A DNA stretch of 12,911 bases, from contig SFJN01000060.1 in NCBI GenBank assembly GCA_004555055.1, positions 1-12,911 on the forward strand, read 5' to 3'. The stretch is from Bacteroidales bacterium. Its GTDB lineage: Bacteria; Bacteroidota; Bacteroidia; Bacteroidales; Bacteroidaceae. Positions 1-7,412 of this stretch are shown one piece after another. Within the stretch, counting starts at the first letter, position 1. The number at the start of each line of letters is the position of its first letter. The notes under the pieces were generated by a model. It had not been told where the DNA came from and ran no database searches. It saw nothing but the letters and a program-made list of their open reading frames with translations. Position numbers and translations under genes: made by a program.

Positions 1-68
1 CTATCCTACACCCTATCCTACACCCGAAAATGCCTGCAAATACAGGATGTTGGGGGTATGGGTGTAGG
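1..68. repeat. 12-bp tandem repeat with inverted partner
   Basis: The unit CTATCCTACACC occurs twice without interruption at 1-12 and 13-24 and may continue to the left of the window. The segment CCTACACCC (17-25, and also 5-13) has its exact reverse complement GGGTGTAGG at 60-68, so a 9-bp stem with a 34-nt loop can form. The loop itself contains a small CCTG/CAGG inverted pair. Function is unknown. It could be the end of a longer minisatellite or a transcription terminator of a gene lying to the left. Confidence 0.5.
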
Positions 69-143
69 AAATGTAGGTTTTTATTCAAAAACTTTTTTTG
101 TGGAGAGAGGAAGAGAGAAGGAACACATCGCCCTGGAAGTTAC

Positions 144-226
144 AAAACATCGGACTTCTTTGGGCAAAAGTACGGATGTTTTGCATCGAAAGTACGGATG
201 TTTGCCTCAAAGAAGTCCGATGTTTT
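144..226. repeat. Long compound palindrome, possible MITE/REP-like element or bidirectional terminator
   Basis: The left arm 144-162 and right arm 208-226 form a 19-bp perfect stem (AAAACATCGGACTTCTTTG). It continues inward with GGCAAA (163-168) against TTTGCC (201-206), with one bulged T at 207, giving about 25 bp in total. The 32-nt loop and adjoining bases carry a direct repeat of AAAGTACGGATGTTT (copies starting near 168 and 189). T-rich tracts follow the stem on both strands. The nested direct-in-inverted structure is more elaborate than a plain terminator and suggests a small mobile or REP-like sequence; that reading is inference. Confidence 0.65.
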
Positions 227-265
227 TGTTTTCCGAAAGGGAAGTGGACAGAGAGTCCCTATTTT

Positions 266-295
266 GGAAGAAGAAAACACACCCTCAATGGAGGG
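266..295 (-). terminator. Candidate rho-independent terminator of manA
   Basis: On the minus strand, about 70 nt past the manA stop codon, a CCCTC-CATT-GAGGG hairpin (stem 282-286 with 291-295) is followed by a pyrimidine-rich tract starting TGTGTTTTCTTCTT. The stem is only 5 bp, so the call is tentative. The larger palindrome at 144-226 could act as a second, stronger stop further on. Confidence 0.4.
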
Positions 296-362
296 CGTTG
301 AATACGGAAAAACAGGAACTGGTAATGTTGCACCCGACAGGTACCCATTATGTCCTGGATGC

Positions 363-1337
363 TCAACCCAGGGTATAGGTCTCGACGCAGGAGAAGCGAC
401 CCTCTCCGAGGGGACGGATGTCAACCCACTTGTTGGTAGCGGGGAAAAGCACGGTCTCGCCGGCCTTCAGCGTGGTGGTGTTTCCTTCTGAATCGGTCAG
501 TTCGGCCTGCCCCTCATAGCAAATGAGGATGGCGAAGGAGTCGACATCGGCATAGTCGGCACGGAGAGGTTGGGTGAGATGGTAGACCGAGGTGGTGAAC
601 TGCGGACAGCTCTCGAGCTGCACACGGCAGTTTTCACGGTCTTCGTAGTGGGTACGATAGTCGGCCCTGCTCTTGAAGTTAAGCGCTTCGCGAGCCTCGG
701 CGGTGTGAAGCTGGCGCAGGTTGCCCTGTGCATCGCGGCGGTTGAAGTCGTAGACACGGTAGGTGAGGTCGGAGCTCTGCTGCACCTCGATGATGAGGTT
801 GCCCTTGCCGATGCTGTGAATCTGTCCTGCGGGGATGAAGAAGCAGTCGCCCACCTTGGTCTCATAGCGTGCCATCACGTCCTCCAGACGGTTTTCGGCC
901 ATCACCTTGTCGTATTCCTCCACGGTAAGGTCGCGGTTGAAACCGCTGTACAGTGTTGCTCCGGGATGCGCACCGACAAGATACCACATCTCGGTCTTGC
1001 CGAAGGGTTTGCCTGCCACGCGCTGTGCCATGGCATCGTCGGGATGCACCTGGATGCTGAGGGCATCGTCGGCAGAAATGAACTTGATGAGGAGTGGGAA
1101 ATTCGTGCCGTTGACCTCGAAGTTCTTCTTGCCAACGAAATCGGCACCGAATTTTTCGATGAGCTGACGGAGGGTCCATCCGTCATATTCACCACCGACC
1201 ACGGGGGTTTCGTCACCGGGAACACCGCTGACTTCCCAACTTTCGCCGATGGTATCCACGCCCTCGATGTGCTTGAGGGCTACAATGTCCTTGCCGCCCC
1301 AAAGGGGAGACTTCATGACTTCCTTGAACTTGAACAT
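363..1337 (-). CDS. manA: Mannose-6-phosphate isomerase, class I (ManA)
   Basis: A 324-residue zinc-dependent isomerase that interconverts mannose 6-phosphate and fructose 6-phosphate in the cytosol, linking mannose use and GDP-mannose supply to glycolysis. It matches the short (~320 aa) cupin-type ManA of Bacillus and Bacteroidetes. The N-terminal KSPLWGG is at 9-15. Candidate zinc ligands are H98 in SIQVHPDD, E116 in KTEMWYL and H174 in PAGQIHSIGKG. The substrate-pocket region TYRVYDFNRRD lies near 192-202 and a C-terminal cupin segment ends in LFPATNKWVDI. I chose the ATG at 1337 because the family begins about eight residues before K-S-x-LWGG; an in-frame ATG at 1364 would add nine residues (MKLPKNHYT) of poor family fit. 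It is the last gene of the minus-strand block, 130 nt after hslR. The AT-rich stretch just upstream could hold its own promoter, but I see no clean consensus. Confidence 0.93.
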   Translation of the reverse strand: MFKFKEVMKSPLWGGKDIVALKHIEGVDTIGESWEVSGVPGDETPVVGGEYDGWTLRQLIEKFGADFVGKKNFEVNGTNFPLLIKFISADDALSIQVHPDDAMAQRVAGKPFGKTEMWYLVGAHPGATLYSGFNRDLTVEEYDKVMAENRLEDVMARYETKVGDCFFIPAGQIHSIGKGNLIIEVQQSSDLTYRVYDFNRRDAQGNLRQLHTAEAREALNFKSRADYRTHYEDRENCRVQLESCPQFTTSVYHLTQPLRADYADVDSFAILICYEGQAELTDSEGNTTTLKAGETVLFPATNKWVDIRPLGEGRFSCVETYTLG

Positions 1338-1392
1338 GGTATAATGGTTTTTAGGTAATTTCAAATAATATATTATATAGCGTCACCTCGTT

Positions 1393-1443
1393 GGGGACCT
1401 GCCCCCGCAAAACCCACCATTTCCCACATCGTTTTATGGGAAA
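1393..1443 (-). terminator. Hairpins between hslR and manA
   Basis: Two small inverted repeats lie in the hslR-manA gap: TTTCCCA/TGGGAAA (1420-1426 with 1437-1443) and GGGG/CCCC (1393-1396 with 1402-1405). Read on the minus strand the first is preceded by a T-rich stretch and followed by ATGGTGGGTTTTGC, so it could attenuate read-through from hslR. Neither has a good run of T directly after the stem, so the terminator role is weakly supported. Confidence 0.25.
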
Positions 1444-1467
1444 ACGAAAAAGGAGAAAGGGAAGGGA

Positions 1468-1896
1468 TTACTCTTCGTCATCGTCGAAGTCGAAGGCATC
1501 GTCAAAGAAGAGCGGGGTCTGTTCGGCATAGTCGTCGATGGCACGACGGTCCTTCTTGGTAGGACGTCCGGTGCCTCGGGCACGATCCACAAAACCGCTG
1601 ATGCGCGACATCTCAAGGATTTCGTACTGCTCGGGAGGCGTGACATTTTCGAGGATGTCGGGCAGGAGTTTCGCACCTACACGCTTCTCGATGGTCTGGA
1701 TGACACGGAAGGAATAGGTAACGGGAGGCTTGCGCACCCCCACGGTATCACCGGCCTTCACTGTCCGCGAGGGCTTCACCTGAGTCCCGTTGATGGTGAT
1801 GCGCCCGTTTTTGCAGGCATCGGTAGCAAGCGTCCGCGTCTTGTAGATGCGTGCCGCCCACAACCATTTGTCGATTCTGGCTTCTGTCTGTGCCAT
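1468..1896 (-). CDS. hslR: S4-domain RNA-binding protein, Hsp15 family (HslR)
   Basis: A 142-residue protein with an N-terminal S4 domain. RIDKWLWAARIYKTRT (7-22) is almost identical to the opening of E. coli Hsp15, and the NGRITINGTQVKPSRTVKAGD segment continues the fold to about residue 60. In the family, E. coli Hsp15 binds free 50S subunits carrying peptidyl-tRNA after premature dissociation, and the Firmicute homologue RqcP works in ribosome quality control; a comparable role here is inferred. The C-terminus is a strongly acidic tail (FFDDAFDFDDDEE). The frame is open further upstream, but that extension is Arg/Phe/Ser-rich and lies in AT-rich leader sequence, so the ATG at 1896 directly before the S4 domain is the better start. 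It lies 186 nt after the coaE/DPP III stop; an AATCTTTG box (minus strand, 1959-1966) resembles a -7 element but lacks a clear -33 partner. Confidence 0.88.
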   Translation of the reverse strand: MAQTEARIDKWLWAARIYKTRTLATDACKNGRITINGTQVKPSRTVKAGDTVGVRKPPVTYSFRVIQTIEKRVGAKLLPDILENVTPPEQYEILEMSRISGFVDRARGTGRPTKKDRRAIDDYAEQTPLFFDDAFDFDDDEE

Positions 1897-2082
1897 ATTT
1901 TGTATTTTTCTTGAGGAAATTCTGCACGGACGCCTACTGAAAAATGCTGACTTTCGGGCAAAGATTTTCCACAAATAAAGCAAAAGTTTCCGAAAAGAGA
2001 AAGGGAAGAATCTGGCAGAGAGACCGCTATTCCACGATGATTCTTCCACAGATTGGCACACCGGCATCAGCCCCCCACACCC

Positions 2083-4614
2083 TCAGAGCGTGCTGTATTC
2101 GCGGCTGTAACGCAGGCACTGCTCGTCGAAAGCCTCGGTATAGGAAACCGTGACATCGGTAACCTCTCCCGCAGCATTGCGGACGGCATGATACTGGGGA
2201 TTGATGAATCCCTTGTACGGACGGAGGTCAAGACGGGCGTAACGCTCCAGCACCTCGGCATGGAGGGCATCGTCGACGGAAACGCCATAGGTTTCCACCA
2301 ACATGCGTGCAGCCTCATAGTCGCCTTCGCTGCGGATGCGCTGTACCTCGGCAAGCAACGTGCCGAAAAGACGTTGCAGACCGGCATAGTCGTTGACGCG
2401 GAGGAAGGTCTTTCCGTCGACACTGACAATCTCCGCCTCGCCATGGACGGCATGCTCCAGGACCCAACGGGCAATGAGGGCGCGGTTGCGCATATGGGCT
2501 TCTTCGATGGTGGCGCCACGGGCGATGCGCACAAGCTGGGTAATGGCGCCATTCAGCAAGTAGGTGTAATACTGGCTCTTATAGGCTTCGGCATCGGGAA
2601 GAAGCCCCAGTTCCACTAACTTTTCGGAAGCCATATAGTAGAGTGCGAAGAGGTCGGCACGGGCTTCTTCGATGGTGGAGGCATGGGCCTTGAGGGCATC
2701 GGCACTGACACCGGGCAGCAACTGTCCGGAACCATGGCCGAGACACTCGTGGAGGTCGGTATGGAGGTCGTCACCGACAGGACCGTAAGTACGGATGAGC
2801 TGGCGGGTGGGCTCGTCGATGACAAACTCTCCGAGCATCCCGCTTCCCTGCGATGCACGGTTGTAGGCTTCGGTGAAATTGCCGATGGTGACGCTCTTCG
2901 ACCCGTGGTCGCGACGCACCCAGTCGCTGTTGGGAAGGTTGATGCCGATGGCAGTGGACGGATACAGGTCGCCGGCGATGATGGCACCTTGGATGACCTT
3001 TGCGCTGATGCCGCGGCAGACGGCCTTGCGGAAACGGGCATCTATGGGACTGTGGTCCTCGAACCACTGTGCATGGTCGGCAAGTATACGGGTACGGCGG
3101 GTGGCTGTCTCGTCGCGGAAGTTGACGATGCTTTCCCAACTGGCCTTGTAGCCGAGGGGGTCGCCGTAGGTTTCGATGAAGCCGTTGACGAAGTCCACCT
3201 GACTCTCCGTGTCTTCGAGCCAGGCGATGGAATATTCGTCGAAGGTAACGAGCGACCCCGTCCGGTAGAATTCGATGAGGAGACGAATGACGCGCTGCTG
3301 TCCCTCATGCTCGGCATAGGGCAGGGCGTCTTCAAGATGACGGATAATCCGGCTGATGGCGGTACCGTAAAGTCCATCGGCACAGGCCACATTTTCGTGG
3401 AGCGTACCGTCTTCGGCACGTTCCAGACGGCTGTTCAGCCCAATCTGCGGCGGACATTCCGGAGGAGTGGTGAGAGCGGCGCGCTGACGGGCATAGAAAT
3501 CTTCGGCTTCACGCTGCGTGATGCCGTCCGCATAATAGTTGCTTGAGGAGGTAAGTAGCAGGTCTTCCCCGTCGCGCTGGTTGCAGCGGCAACGTCCGGC
3601 ATCGGCATCGAAGATGTAATCGAGCAGGGCTTCGTCGCAAGGAATGCCGTAACGGCGGAAAGCTGCAGACATCCATTCGCGGGTACATTCCGGCAGAAAC
3701 TTCGTACAGGCATAGTGATGATGCGGTCCGTGAGAGAACCAGAAACGCTTCATGTATACGGCAAAGGCCTGTCGCTGGCGGAGTTCTTCGTCAGAAAGTG
3801 CGGCAAGACCATCGGCCTTCAAGGCGGTATAGAGAGCCTCGAGCAGATGGCGCAAGGCAAGGTTCAGCGCACCGTTCTGGTCGTAGAGGATGTCGCGGCC
3901 TGCCAATGCAGCCTGCGAGAGATGGTATATAAGGGTCTTCTGCCGGAGGCTGAGCGCTTCGAAGCCCTCTACTCGGTAACGCAGAAGTTGGATATCGGCA
4001 AATTTTTCGTCGCTATAGGAAAATTCTTTCATAAGGAGTTGTGCAATCTGAGGTTCCAAAGGCGCGGTTCCGTCGTTGAGGATGACGGTGTGCGAACGTG
4101 TCTGGCGTTCTTCGTCATCCATCTGCATATCTATCCATCGCTGGGCCGTCGCGCGGTCGCAACCGTCGCGCTGGCAGATACGTCGCAAACGCTCTTCAAG
4201 GGGACAGGAAACGCAGACAATGCGGTCGACAAGCCGGTGGAAACCGCTCTCGAAAAGGATGGCGCACTCCATCCATTCCTTGCCGCTACGGATAAAATCG
4301 CGCGCCACGCGGGGATGTACTATGGCATTGACGCTTGCCACAGCCTGAGGACCGCGCTGCATATAAGCCCTGAGCACGGGCTTATTGAGCATCAATACTT
4401 GGGAAGACGCGGCATCGGCGGTCAAGGAAACGTCAGCGGGCAGGTATATATCGGGCCCTACAAGCGCCTTCAACTCAGCCTGCACCTCGGCATCATGGGT
4501 CATGATACGCCGAGCCTCGGCATCGCAATTGTATATCTCGATGCCCTTTGCTGCAAGCATCCGGCATATATGGCTTTTTCCAGCGCCAATGCCGCCGATA
4601 ATGGCCGTCTTCAT
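2083..4614 (-). CDS. coaE: Fusion protein: dephospho-CoA kinase (CoaE) + dipeptidyl peptidase III (M49)
   Basis: A single 843-codon frame holds two complete enzymes. Residues 1-194 are dephospho-CoA kinase, the last step of CoA synthesis (ATP-dependent 3'-phosphorylation of dephospho-CoA). The P-loop GGIGAGKS is at 7-14, YNCDAEARRI follows near 28-37, and the lid region with RICQRDG and the C-terminal VILNDG are present. From M195 (MKEFSYSDEKFADIQ) to the end, about 649 residues match Bacteroidetes dipeptidyl peptidase III, a zinc exopeptidase releasing N-terminal dipeptides. Its zinc motif HECLGH is at 622-627 and the second motif EEARAD at 649-654, so H622, H627 and E650 are the expected ligands and E623 the catalytic base. 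The conserved GINLPNSDW stretch is near residue 565. The DPP III part has no signal peptide or lipobox, so the product should be cytosolic. The gene starts 45 nt after the ybbR-like gene, in the usual coaE position. Both domains look intact, and the CoaE C-terminus reads naturally up to the junction. Translation could also restart at the internal ATG 4030-4032. Confidence 0.93.
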   Translation of the reverse strand: MKTAIIGGIGAGKSHICRMLAAKGIEIYNCDAEARRIMTHDAEVQAELKALVGPDIYLPADVSLTADAASSQVLMLNKPVLRAYMQRGPQAVASVNAIVHPRVARDFIRSGKEWMECAILFESGFHRLVDRIVCVSCPLEERLRRICQRDGCDRATAQRWIDMQMDDEERQTRSHTVILNDGTAPLEPQIAQLLMKEFSYSDEKFADIQLLRYRVEGFEALSLRQKTLIYHLSQAALAGRDILYDQNGALNLALRHLLEALYTALKADGLAALSDEELRQRQAFAVYMKRFWFSHGPHHHYACTKFLPECTREWMSAAFRRYGIPCDEALLDYIFDADAGRCRCNQRDGEDLLLTSSSNYYADGITQREAEDFYARQRAALTTPPECPPQIGLNSRLERAEDGTLHENVACADGLYGTAISRIIRHLEDALPYAEHEGQQRVIRLLIEFYRTGSLVTFDEYSIAWLEDTESQVDFVNGFIETYGDPLGYKASWESIVNFRDETATRRTRILADHAQWFEDHSPIDARFRKAVCRGISAKVIQGAIIAGDLYPSTAIGINLPNSDWVRRDHGSKSVTIGNFTEAYNRASQGSGMLGEFVIDEPTRQLIRTYGPVGDDLHTDLHECLGHGSGQLLPGVSADALKAHASTIEEARADLFALYYMASEKLVELGLLPDAEAYKSQYYTYLLNGAITQLVRIARGATIEEAHMRNRALIARWVLEHAVHGEAEIVSVDGKTFLRVNDYAGLQRLFGTLLAEVQRIRSEGDYEAARMLVETYGVSVDDALHAEVLERYARLDLRPYKGFINPQYHAVRNAAGEVTDVTVSYTEAFDEQCLRYSREYSTL

Positions 4615-4659
4615 AATGGAATGGCTGTATTACTGCGGAGCAAACCCAAGAAGGGAGGG

Positions 4660-5640
4660 CTATTCTCCGGTTTCTTCAATGATGTACTCCACCTCCCCGG
4701 GTTTGATGCGGGCATGCTGCACCCCATAAGGGAGCGACTTGAGCTTGAGGTCGATACGGTTGTCGTTGTCCTCGAGCAGGTCTTCATAGTTCACCACGAT
4801 GGTGAACGACTCATCGGTAATGCGCTTGTACTGGCTGGTACCGACGAGGAAGGTGACATCCACATTGGCAGGGAAGGTGCGCAGGGATTTTCCGGCAGGG
4901 AAATTGACGCCACGTACCGGCACGCTCACCGTCTTCTCCACCATGCGGTCGGCATAAACGGTCAGTTTCGCCCGTGAAGGAATAAACTTGGCCCCCCTGA
5001 CCTTCTGGAAATCCACTTGCATGACGGTGGTGTCGGTCAGGTTGTCACAAGCCACAGGCACCAGATAGGCACCCGTAATGGTGTCGAGAATGTGTTTCGA
5101 AGCATAGACCTGCACGCGACGCGGCGTAAGCTCCGATGCTATGATATGGTATAACGAATCGGCAGTGACACTTCCCTGGAATATCACGTTCACCCACTTC
5201 GACTGCCCGTAATTGTAATAAAAATCAACGGTGTCCGGACGGCACGAGACCACCTCCGTAGAGGTCTGCAACGATGCCAATAGCGGCTTTATCAGACTTG
5301 GGGTCAGCAGACGTACGTGCCCCGAGGGAGTGGCCACGTTATTCCAATCGATGGTTACGCTGAATTTCTTCCGGTACTTGTAGTTGAGCAGGGTAAACAC
5401 CTCGTCCTTCAGCTTGAGCGACAGCTTGCGGGGAGGTTCCGTGGTAACCACCACATTGTCAGGAACACCCACCAGCCGCACCTCCACCTCGAACTCTTCT
5501 TCGCGGACCTCCTTACCGGCAGTGAAAATCCAGAATACGGAAGAAAGGAGGAGAAAAAAAAGAAACACGAGCAACTGCCTGTTCCATATCCGGGACAGGT
5601 AGCCGCTCGTGCGGGAAAAAATATGTTTCAGACGATTCAT
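4660..5640 (-). CDS. YbbR-like (CdaR-type) membrane-anchored protein
   Basis: A 326-residue protein with a basic N-terminus, one strong membrane segment (about 19-40, QLLVFLFFLLLSSVFWIFTAG) and then beta-rich repeats typical of YbbR domains, ending in IEETGE. The bulk should lie on the periplasmic side of the inner membrane. In Firmicutes the YbbR protein CdaR regulates the diadenylate cyclase CdaA; no cyclase gene is present here, so a c-di-AMP link would be speculation. Its place between yajC and coaE is the arrangement I know from other Bacteroidales. I use the ATG at 5640 (MNRLKHIF); the in-frame ATG at 5658 would add six residues. It lies 92 nt after yajC. Confidence 0.82.
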   Translation of the reverse strand: MNRLKHIFSRTSGYLSRIWNRQLLVFLFFLLLSSVFWIFTAGKEVREEEFEVEVRLVGVPDNVVVTTEPPRKLSLKLKDEVFTLLNYKYRKKFSVTIDWNNVATPSGHVRLLTPSLIKPLLASLQTSTEVVSCRPDTVDFYYNYGQSKWVNVIFQGSVTADSLYHIIASELTPRRVQVYASKHILDTITGAYLVPVACDNLTDTTVMQVDFQKVRGAKFIPSRAKLTVYADRMVEKTVSVPVRGVNFPAGKSLRTFPANVDVTFLVGTSQYKRITDESFTIVVNYEDLLEDNDNRIDLKLKSLPYGVQHARIKPGEVEYIIEETGE

Positions 5641-5690
5641 TATGGGCGGGAATTGCAACCGTTATGTATCGGCATTCTCATACGGGGGAA

Positions 5691-5705
5691 GCCGCACTGT
5701 GCGGC
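5691..5705 (-). other. Small hairpin between yajC and ybbR-like gene
   Basis: GCCGCA (5691-5696) and TGCGGC (5700-5705) form a perfect 6-bp stem with a 3-nt loop in the 92-nt gap. On the minus strand it is followed by TTCCCCC rather than a T run, so it is unlikely to be a full terminator. It could be a processing or mRNA-stability hairpin inside the operon; the role is not established. Confidence 0.3.
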
Positions 5706-5732
5706 ATCCACCCTGAAAAAGTATGGACAGGC

Positions 5733-6041
5733 TTATGCCTGCTGGCCTGCAGGAGTGCCTACAGGAACGATAGCGCTCTTCTCGAACGTAAGGTCCACAC
5801 CCGTAGCAACCTTGAGCACGATGGTGTTGTTGGCAATGGACTTGATGGTGCCGTGCAGACCACCGATAGTAACCACTTCCTGACCTACAGTAAGTGAATT
5901 GCGGAATTTCTGGATCTCCTTCTGCTTCTTCTGCTGGGGACGAATCATGAAGAAGTAGACAATGACGAAAAGTACCACCATCATCAGAATGGTGGGAAGC
6001 ATGCTCTGCTGGCCATTGGCGGACTGGAGAAGCGTAATCAT
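5733..6041 (-). CDS. yajC: Sec translocon accessory protein YajC
   Basis: A 102-residue small membrane protein with the family's standard build. A short N-terminus is followed by one membrane helix (about 15-33, PTILMMVVLFVIVYFFMIRP), the hallmark FFMIRPQQKKQKE, and a cytosolic domain with VGQEVVTIGGLHGTIKSI and LTFEKSAIVPV. In E. coli YajC associates with SecDF and supports protein export; it is non-essential there. The gene sits between nusB and the ybbR-like gene on the same strand. The 281-nt upstream gap carries AT-rich repeats, so it may have its own promoter or control region rather than depend only on read-through from nusB. Confidence 0.96.
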   Translation of the reverse strand: MITLLQSANGQQSMLPTILMMVVLFVIVYFFMIRPQQKKQKEIQKFRNSLTVGQEVVTIGGLHGTIKSIANNTIVLKVATGVDLTFEKSAIVPVGTPAGQQA

Positions 6042-6218
6042 AGGATTTTGATTGTTTTGAATATTAAAAAAAGATGTGTGTTAGTGTACGGATACTGAAT
6101 AAAACCACTTGATTTTCAGCCGATAAGGACGTCATCTGTCCAAGTTGCACAACCATCCACTGCCGACGTTACCATACGGCAATGGAATATGCTTTGGCAC
6201 TCAAGGGCACACTCATAT

Positions 6219-6272
6219 AATATATACGCAGCAAAAGAACTGCATATATACGCATAATTATATACGCATAAG
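6219..6272. repeat. AT-rich TATATACGCA repeats with overlapping hairpin
   Basis: The 10-mer TATATACGCA occurs three times, at 6221-6230, 6245-6254 and 6259-6268. The last two copies form a 14-bp tandem pair (TATATACGCATAAT then TATATACGCATAAG). The first copy, extended to GCAG, pairs with CTGCATATATA (6241-6251) as an 11-bp stem with one mismatch around an 8-nt loop. This sits in the 281-nt nusB-yajC gap, about 180-220 nt ahead of the yajC start and 50-100 nt past the nusB stop. It could be a repeated operator, an AT-rich promoter zone for yajC, or a processing site; I cannot distinguish these. Confidence 0.5.
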
Positions 6273-6322
6273 AAGGAGAGGCGTCAGCATGCCAAGTATT
6301 GAACCTGGAATACCCATGGGGA

Positions 6323-7237
6323 TTATTTGCGTATTACGCCATCCTCCTGCAACTTGCGTGTAATGCTGTTAAGCATCCCATTGACATACTTGTAGGAGTT
6401 CGGGGTCGAATAAACCTTGGCTATGTCGATATACTCGCTGAAGGTGACGTTGAGGGGGATGGAAGGGAAGGCGATGATTTCGGCAATGGCAATCTGCATG
6501 ATGATGATATCCATAAATGCCATACGCGAAATATCCCAGTTACGGCTGGAATGTTTCATCATCTCGCGTATTTCATCACAGTGTTCAATGGTGGTGATGA
6601 AGAGTGTACGCGCAAACTCATGGTCTTCCTTTATATTGTATGCCGGAAGCAGCGGCTGAGCGGCACCGTTTTCAGGGTCGAAACGCTTGATGGTCTTGAG
6701 GACAAAACTGTCAATGATTTCCTTGTCATCGTTCCAATAGAGCGAGACATCTTCCAATACAGGAGCGAAACCATCGTTGTTGACCACAAGTTTCTTATAG
6801 AGCTTACGAACCAGTTCCCGGTCGTCCTCATAGTCACGATGAGTGCGGTCAGCATAGTCACAGAAGACCTCATCATCGGTCCATCGCGTATAGAGGCGCT
6901 TCACGAAACCTTCCTCATTGGTCCATCTGAACTTCTGTTTTCCTTCCCATTCCAGCAAGGCGGTGTTTTCCGCAAGTTGCTTCAGGAAGCGGTTCTCCGC
7001 AACAAGCACATCGGTCTCCGCAGGGCGCAGGCCGGAACGTGTACGGACTTCCACCTTGTACTGTGCCAGACGTTGAATCTCGACAAGAAAGGCAAGAAGC
7101 GTGTGATAGAGGTCGTAAGATTTGTTGAGGCTGTAGTCAAGTTCCGTCAAGGCCACCTCTGTAGCCTTGCCCTCGTTGTGATAGTAGGCATAGACAAGCT
7201 GCACTACTTTGAGACGGATTAAAGCTCTATTGATCAT
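6323..7237 (-). CDS. nusB: Transcription antitermination factor NusB (extended Bacteroidetes form)
   Basis: A 304-residue protein opening with MINRALIRLKVVQLVYAYY, which I recognise as the Bacteroidetes NusB start. It is about twice the length of E. coli NusB (139 aa). The NusB fold is expected mainly in the C-terminal half, where helices around WDISRMAFMDIIIMQIAIAEI and NVTFSEYIDIAKVYSTPNSYKYVNG match the conserved core; the N-terminal half is a lineage-specific extension. NusB with NusE (S10) binds boxA RNA and supports antitermination on rRNA operons. It is the first gene of the minus-strand block and follows a near-perfect promoter at 7302-7333. Confidence 0.93.
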   Translation of the reverse strand: MINRALIRLKVVQLVYAYYHNEGKATEVALTELDYSLNKSYDLYHTLLAFLVEIQRLAQYKVEVRTRSGLRPAETDVLVAENRFLKQLAENTALLEWEGKQKFRWTNEEGFVKRLYTRWTDDEVFCDYADRTHRDYEDDRELVRKLYKKLVVNNDGFAPVLEDVSLYWNDDKEIIDSFVLKTIKRFDPENGAAQPLLPAYNIKEDHEFARTLFITTIEHCDEIREMMKHSSRNWDISRMAFMDIIIMQIAIAEIIAFPSIPLNVTFSEYIDIAKVYSTPNSYKYVNGMLNSITRKLQEDGVIRK

Positions 7238-7301
7238 AATAGCGTCTGTTGGTTCCCCATCGGGAATAAATAAGGTGTTTTTGCAAAAACGATATCTGCC
7301 G

Positions 7302-7333
7302 CAAAGTTACAAAAATCCGACGATGACTACAAA
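7302..7333 (-). promoter_or_regulatory. Bacteroidetes sigma-ABfr-type promoter for nusB
   Basis: On the minus strand TTTG (7330-7333) is followed after exactly 20 nt by TAACTTTG (7302-7309), a full match to the Bacteroidetes primary sigma consensus TTTG-N19/21-TAnnTTTG. Transcription would start near 7295, giving a leader of roughly 60 nt before the nusB ATG. It probably drives nusB and, by read-through, the yajC-ybbR-coaE genes. Confidence 0.75.
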
Positions 7334-7412
7334 ACTTTGCGCTTTTTTTTGTCATTTCGAATATACATCATATTAAAATACAGAGTCAGGATGAAAAATA
7401 AGCGTCTAAAAA

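Larger units (their letters stand above)
1..362. other. Intergenic region with repeats, no credible gene
   Basis: No convincing gene is visible in this 362-nt stretch. The open frames crossing it have low-complexity content with many Lys, Arg, Cys and Phe, run through the palindrome at 144-226 and overlap the 3' end of manA, so I treat them as chance frames. What it holds is a short tandem repeat at the left edge, a long compound palindrome and a likely manA terminator, each listed separately. The left edge is cut by the window, so a gene or repeat array further left cannot be judged. Confidence 0.6.

Noticed and set aside
30..491. Open frames on both strands across the left intergenic region
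   Set aside because: They translate the palindrome and repeats into biased peptides and overlap the end of manA; no domain or plausible start region is visible.
570..1358. A 262-codon open frame on the plus strand opposite manA
   Set aside because: It mirrors manA codons in antisense and shows no family motif, while manA has intact zinc-ligand motifs on the other strand.
3715..4977. A 420-codon open frame on the plus strand opposite coaE/DPP III, and a 287-codon one at 2683-3546
   Set aside because: Both lie entirely antisense to genes with clear catalytic motifs, have no recognisable domain, and arise from the codon bias of the true genes.
6145..6363. A 72-codon plus-strand open frame between yajC and nusB
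   Set aside because: Its sequence comes from the TATATACGCA repeats, it overlaps the nusB end, and it lacks any recognisable feature.
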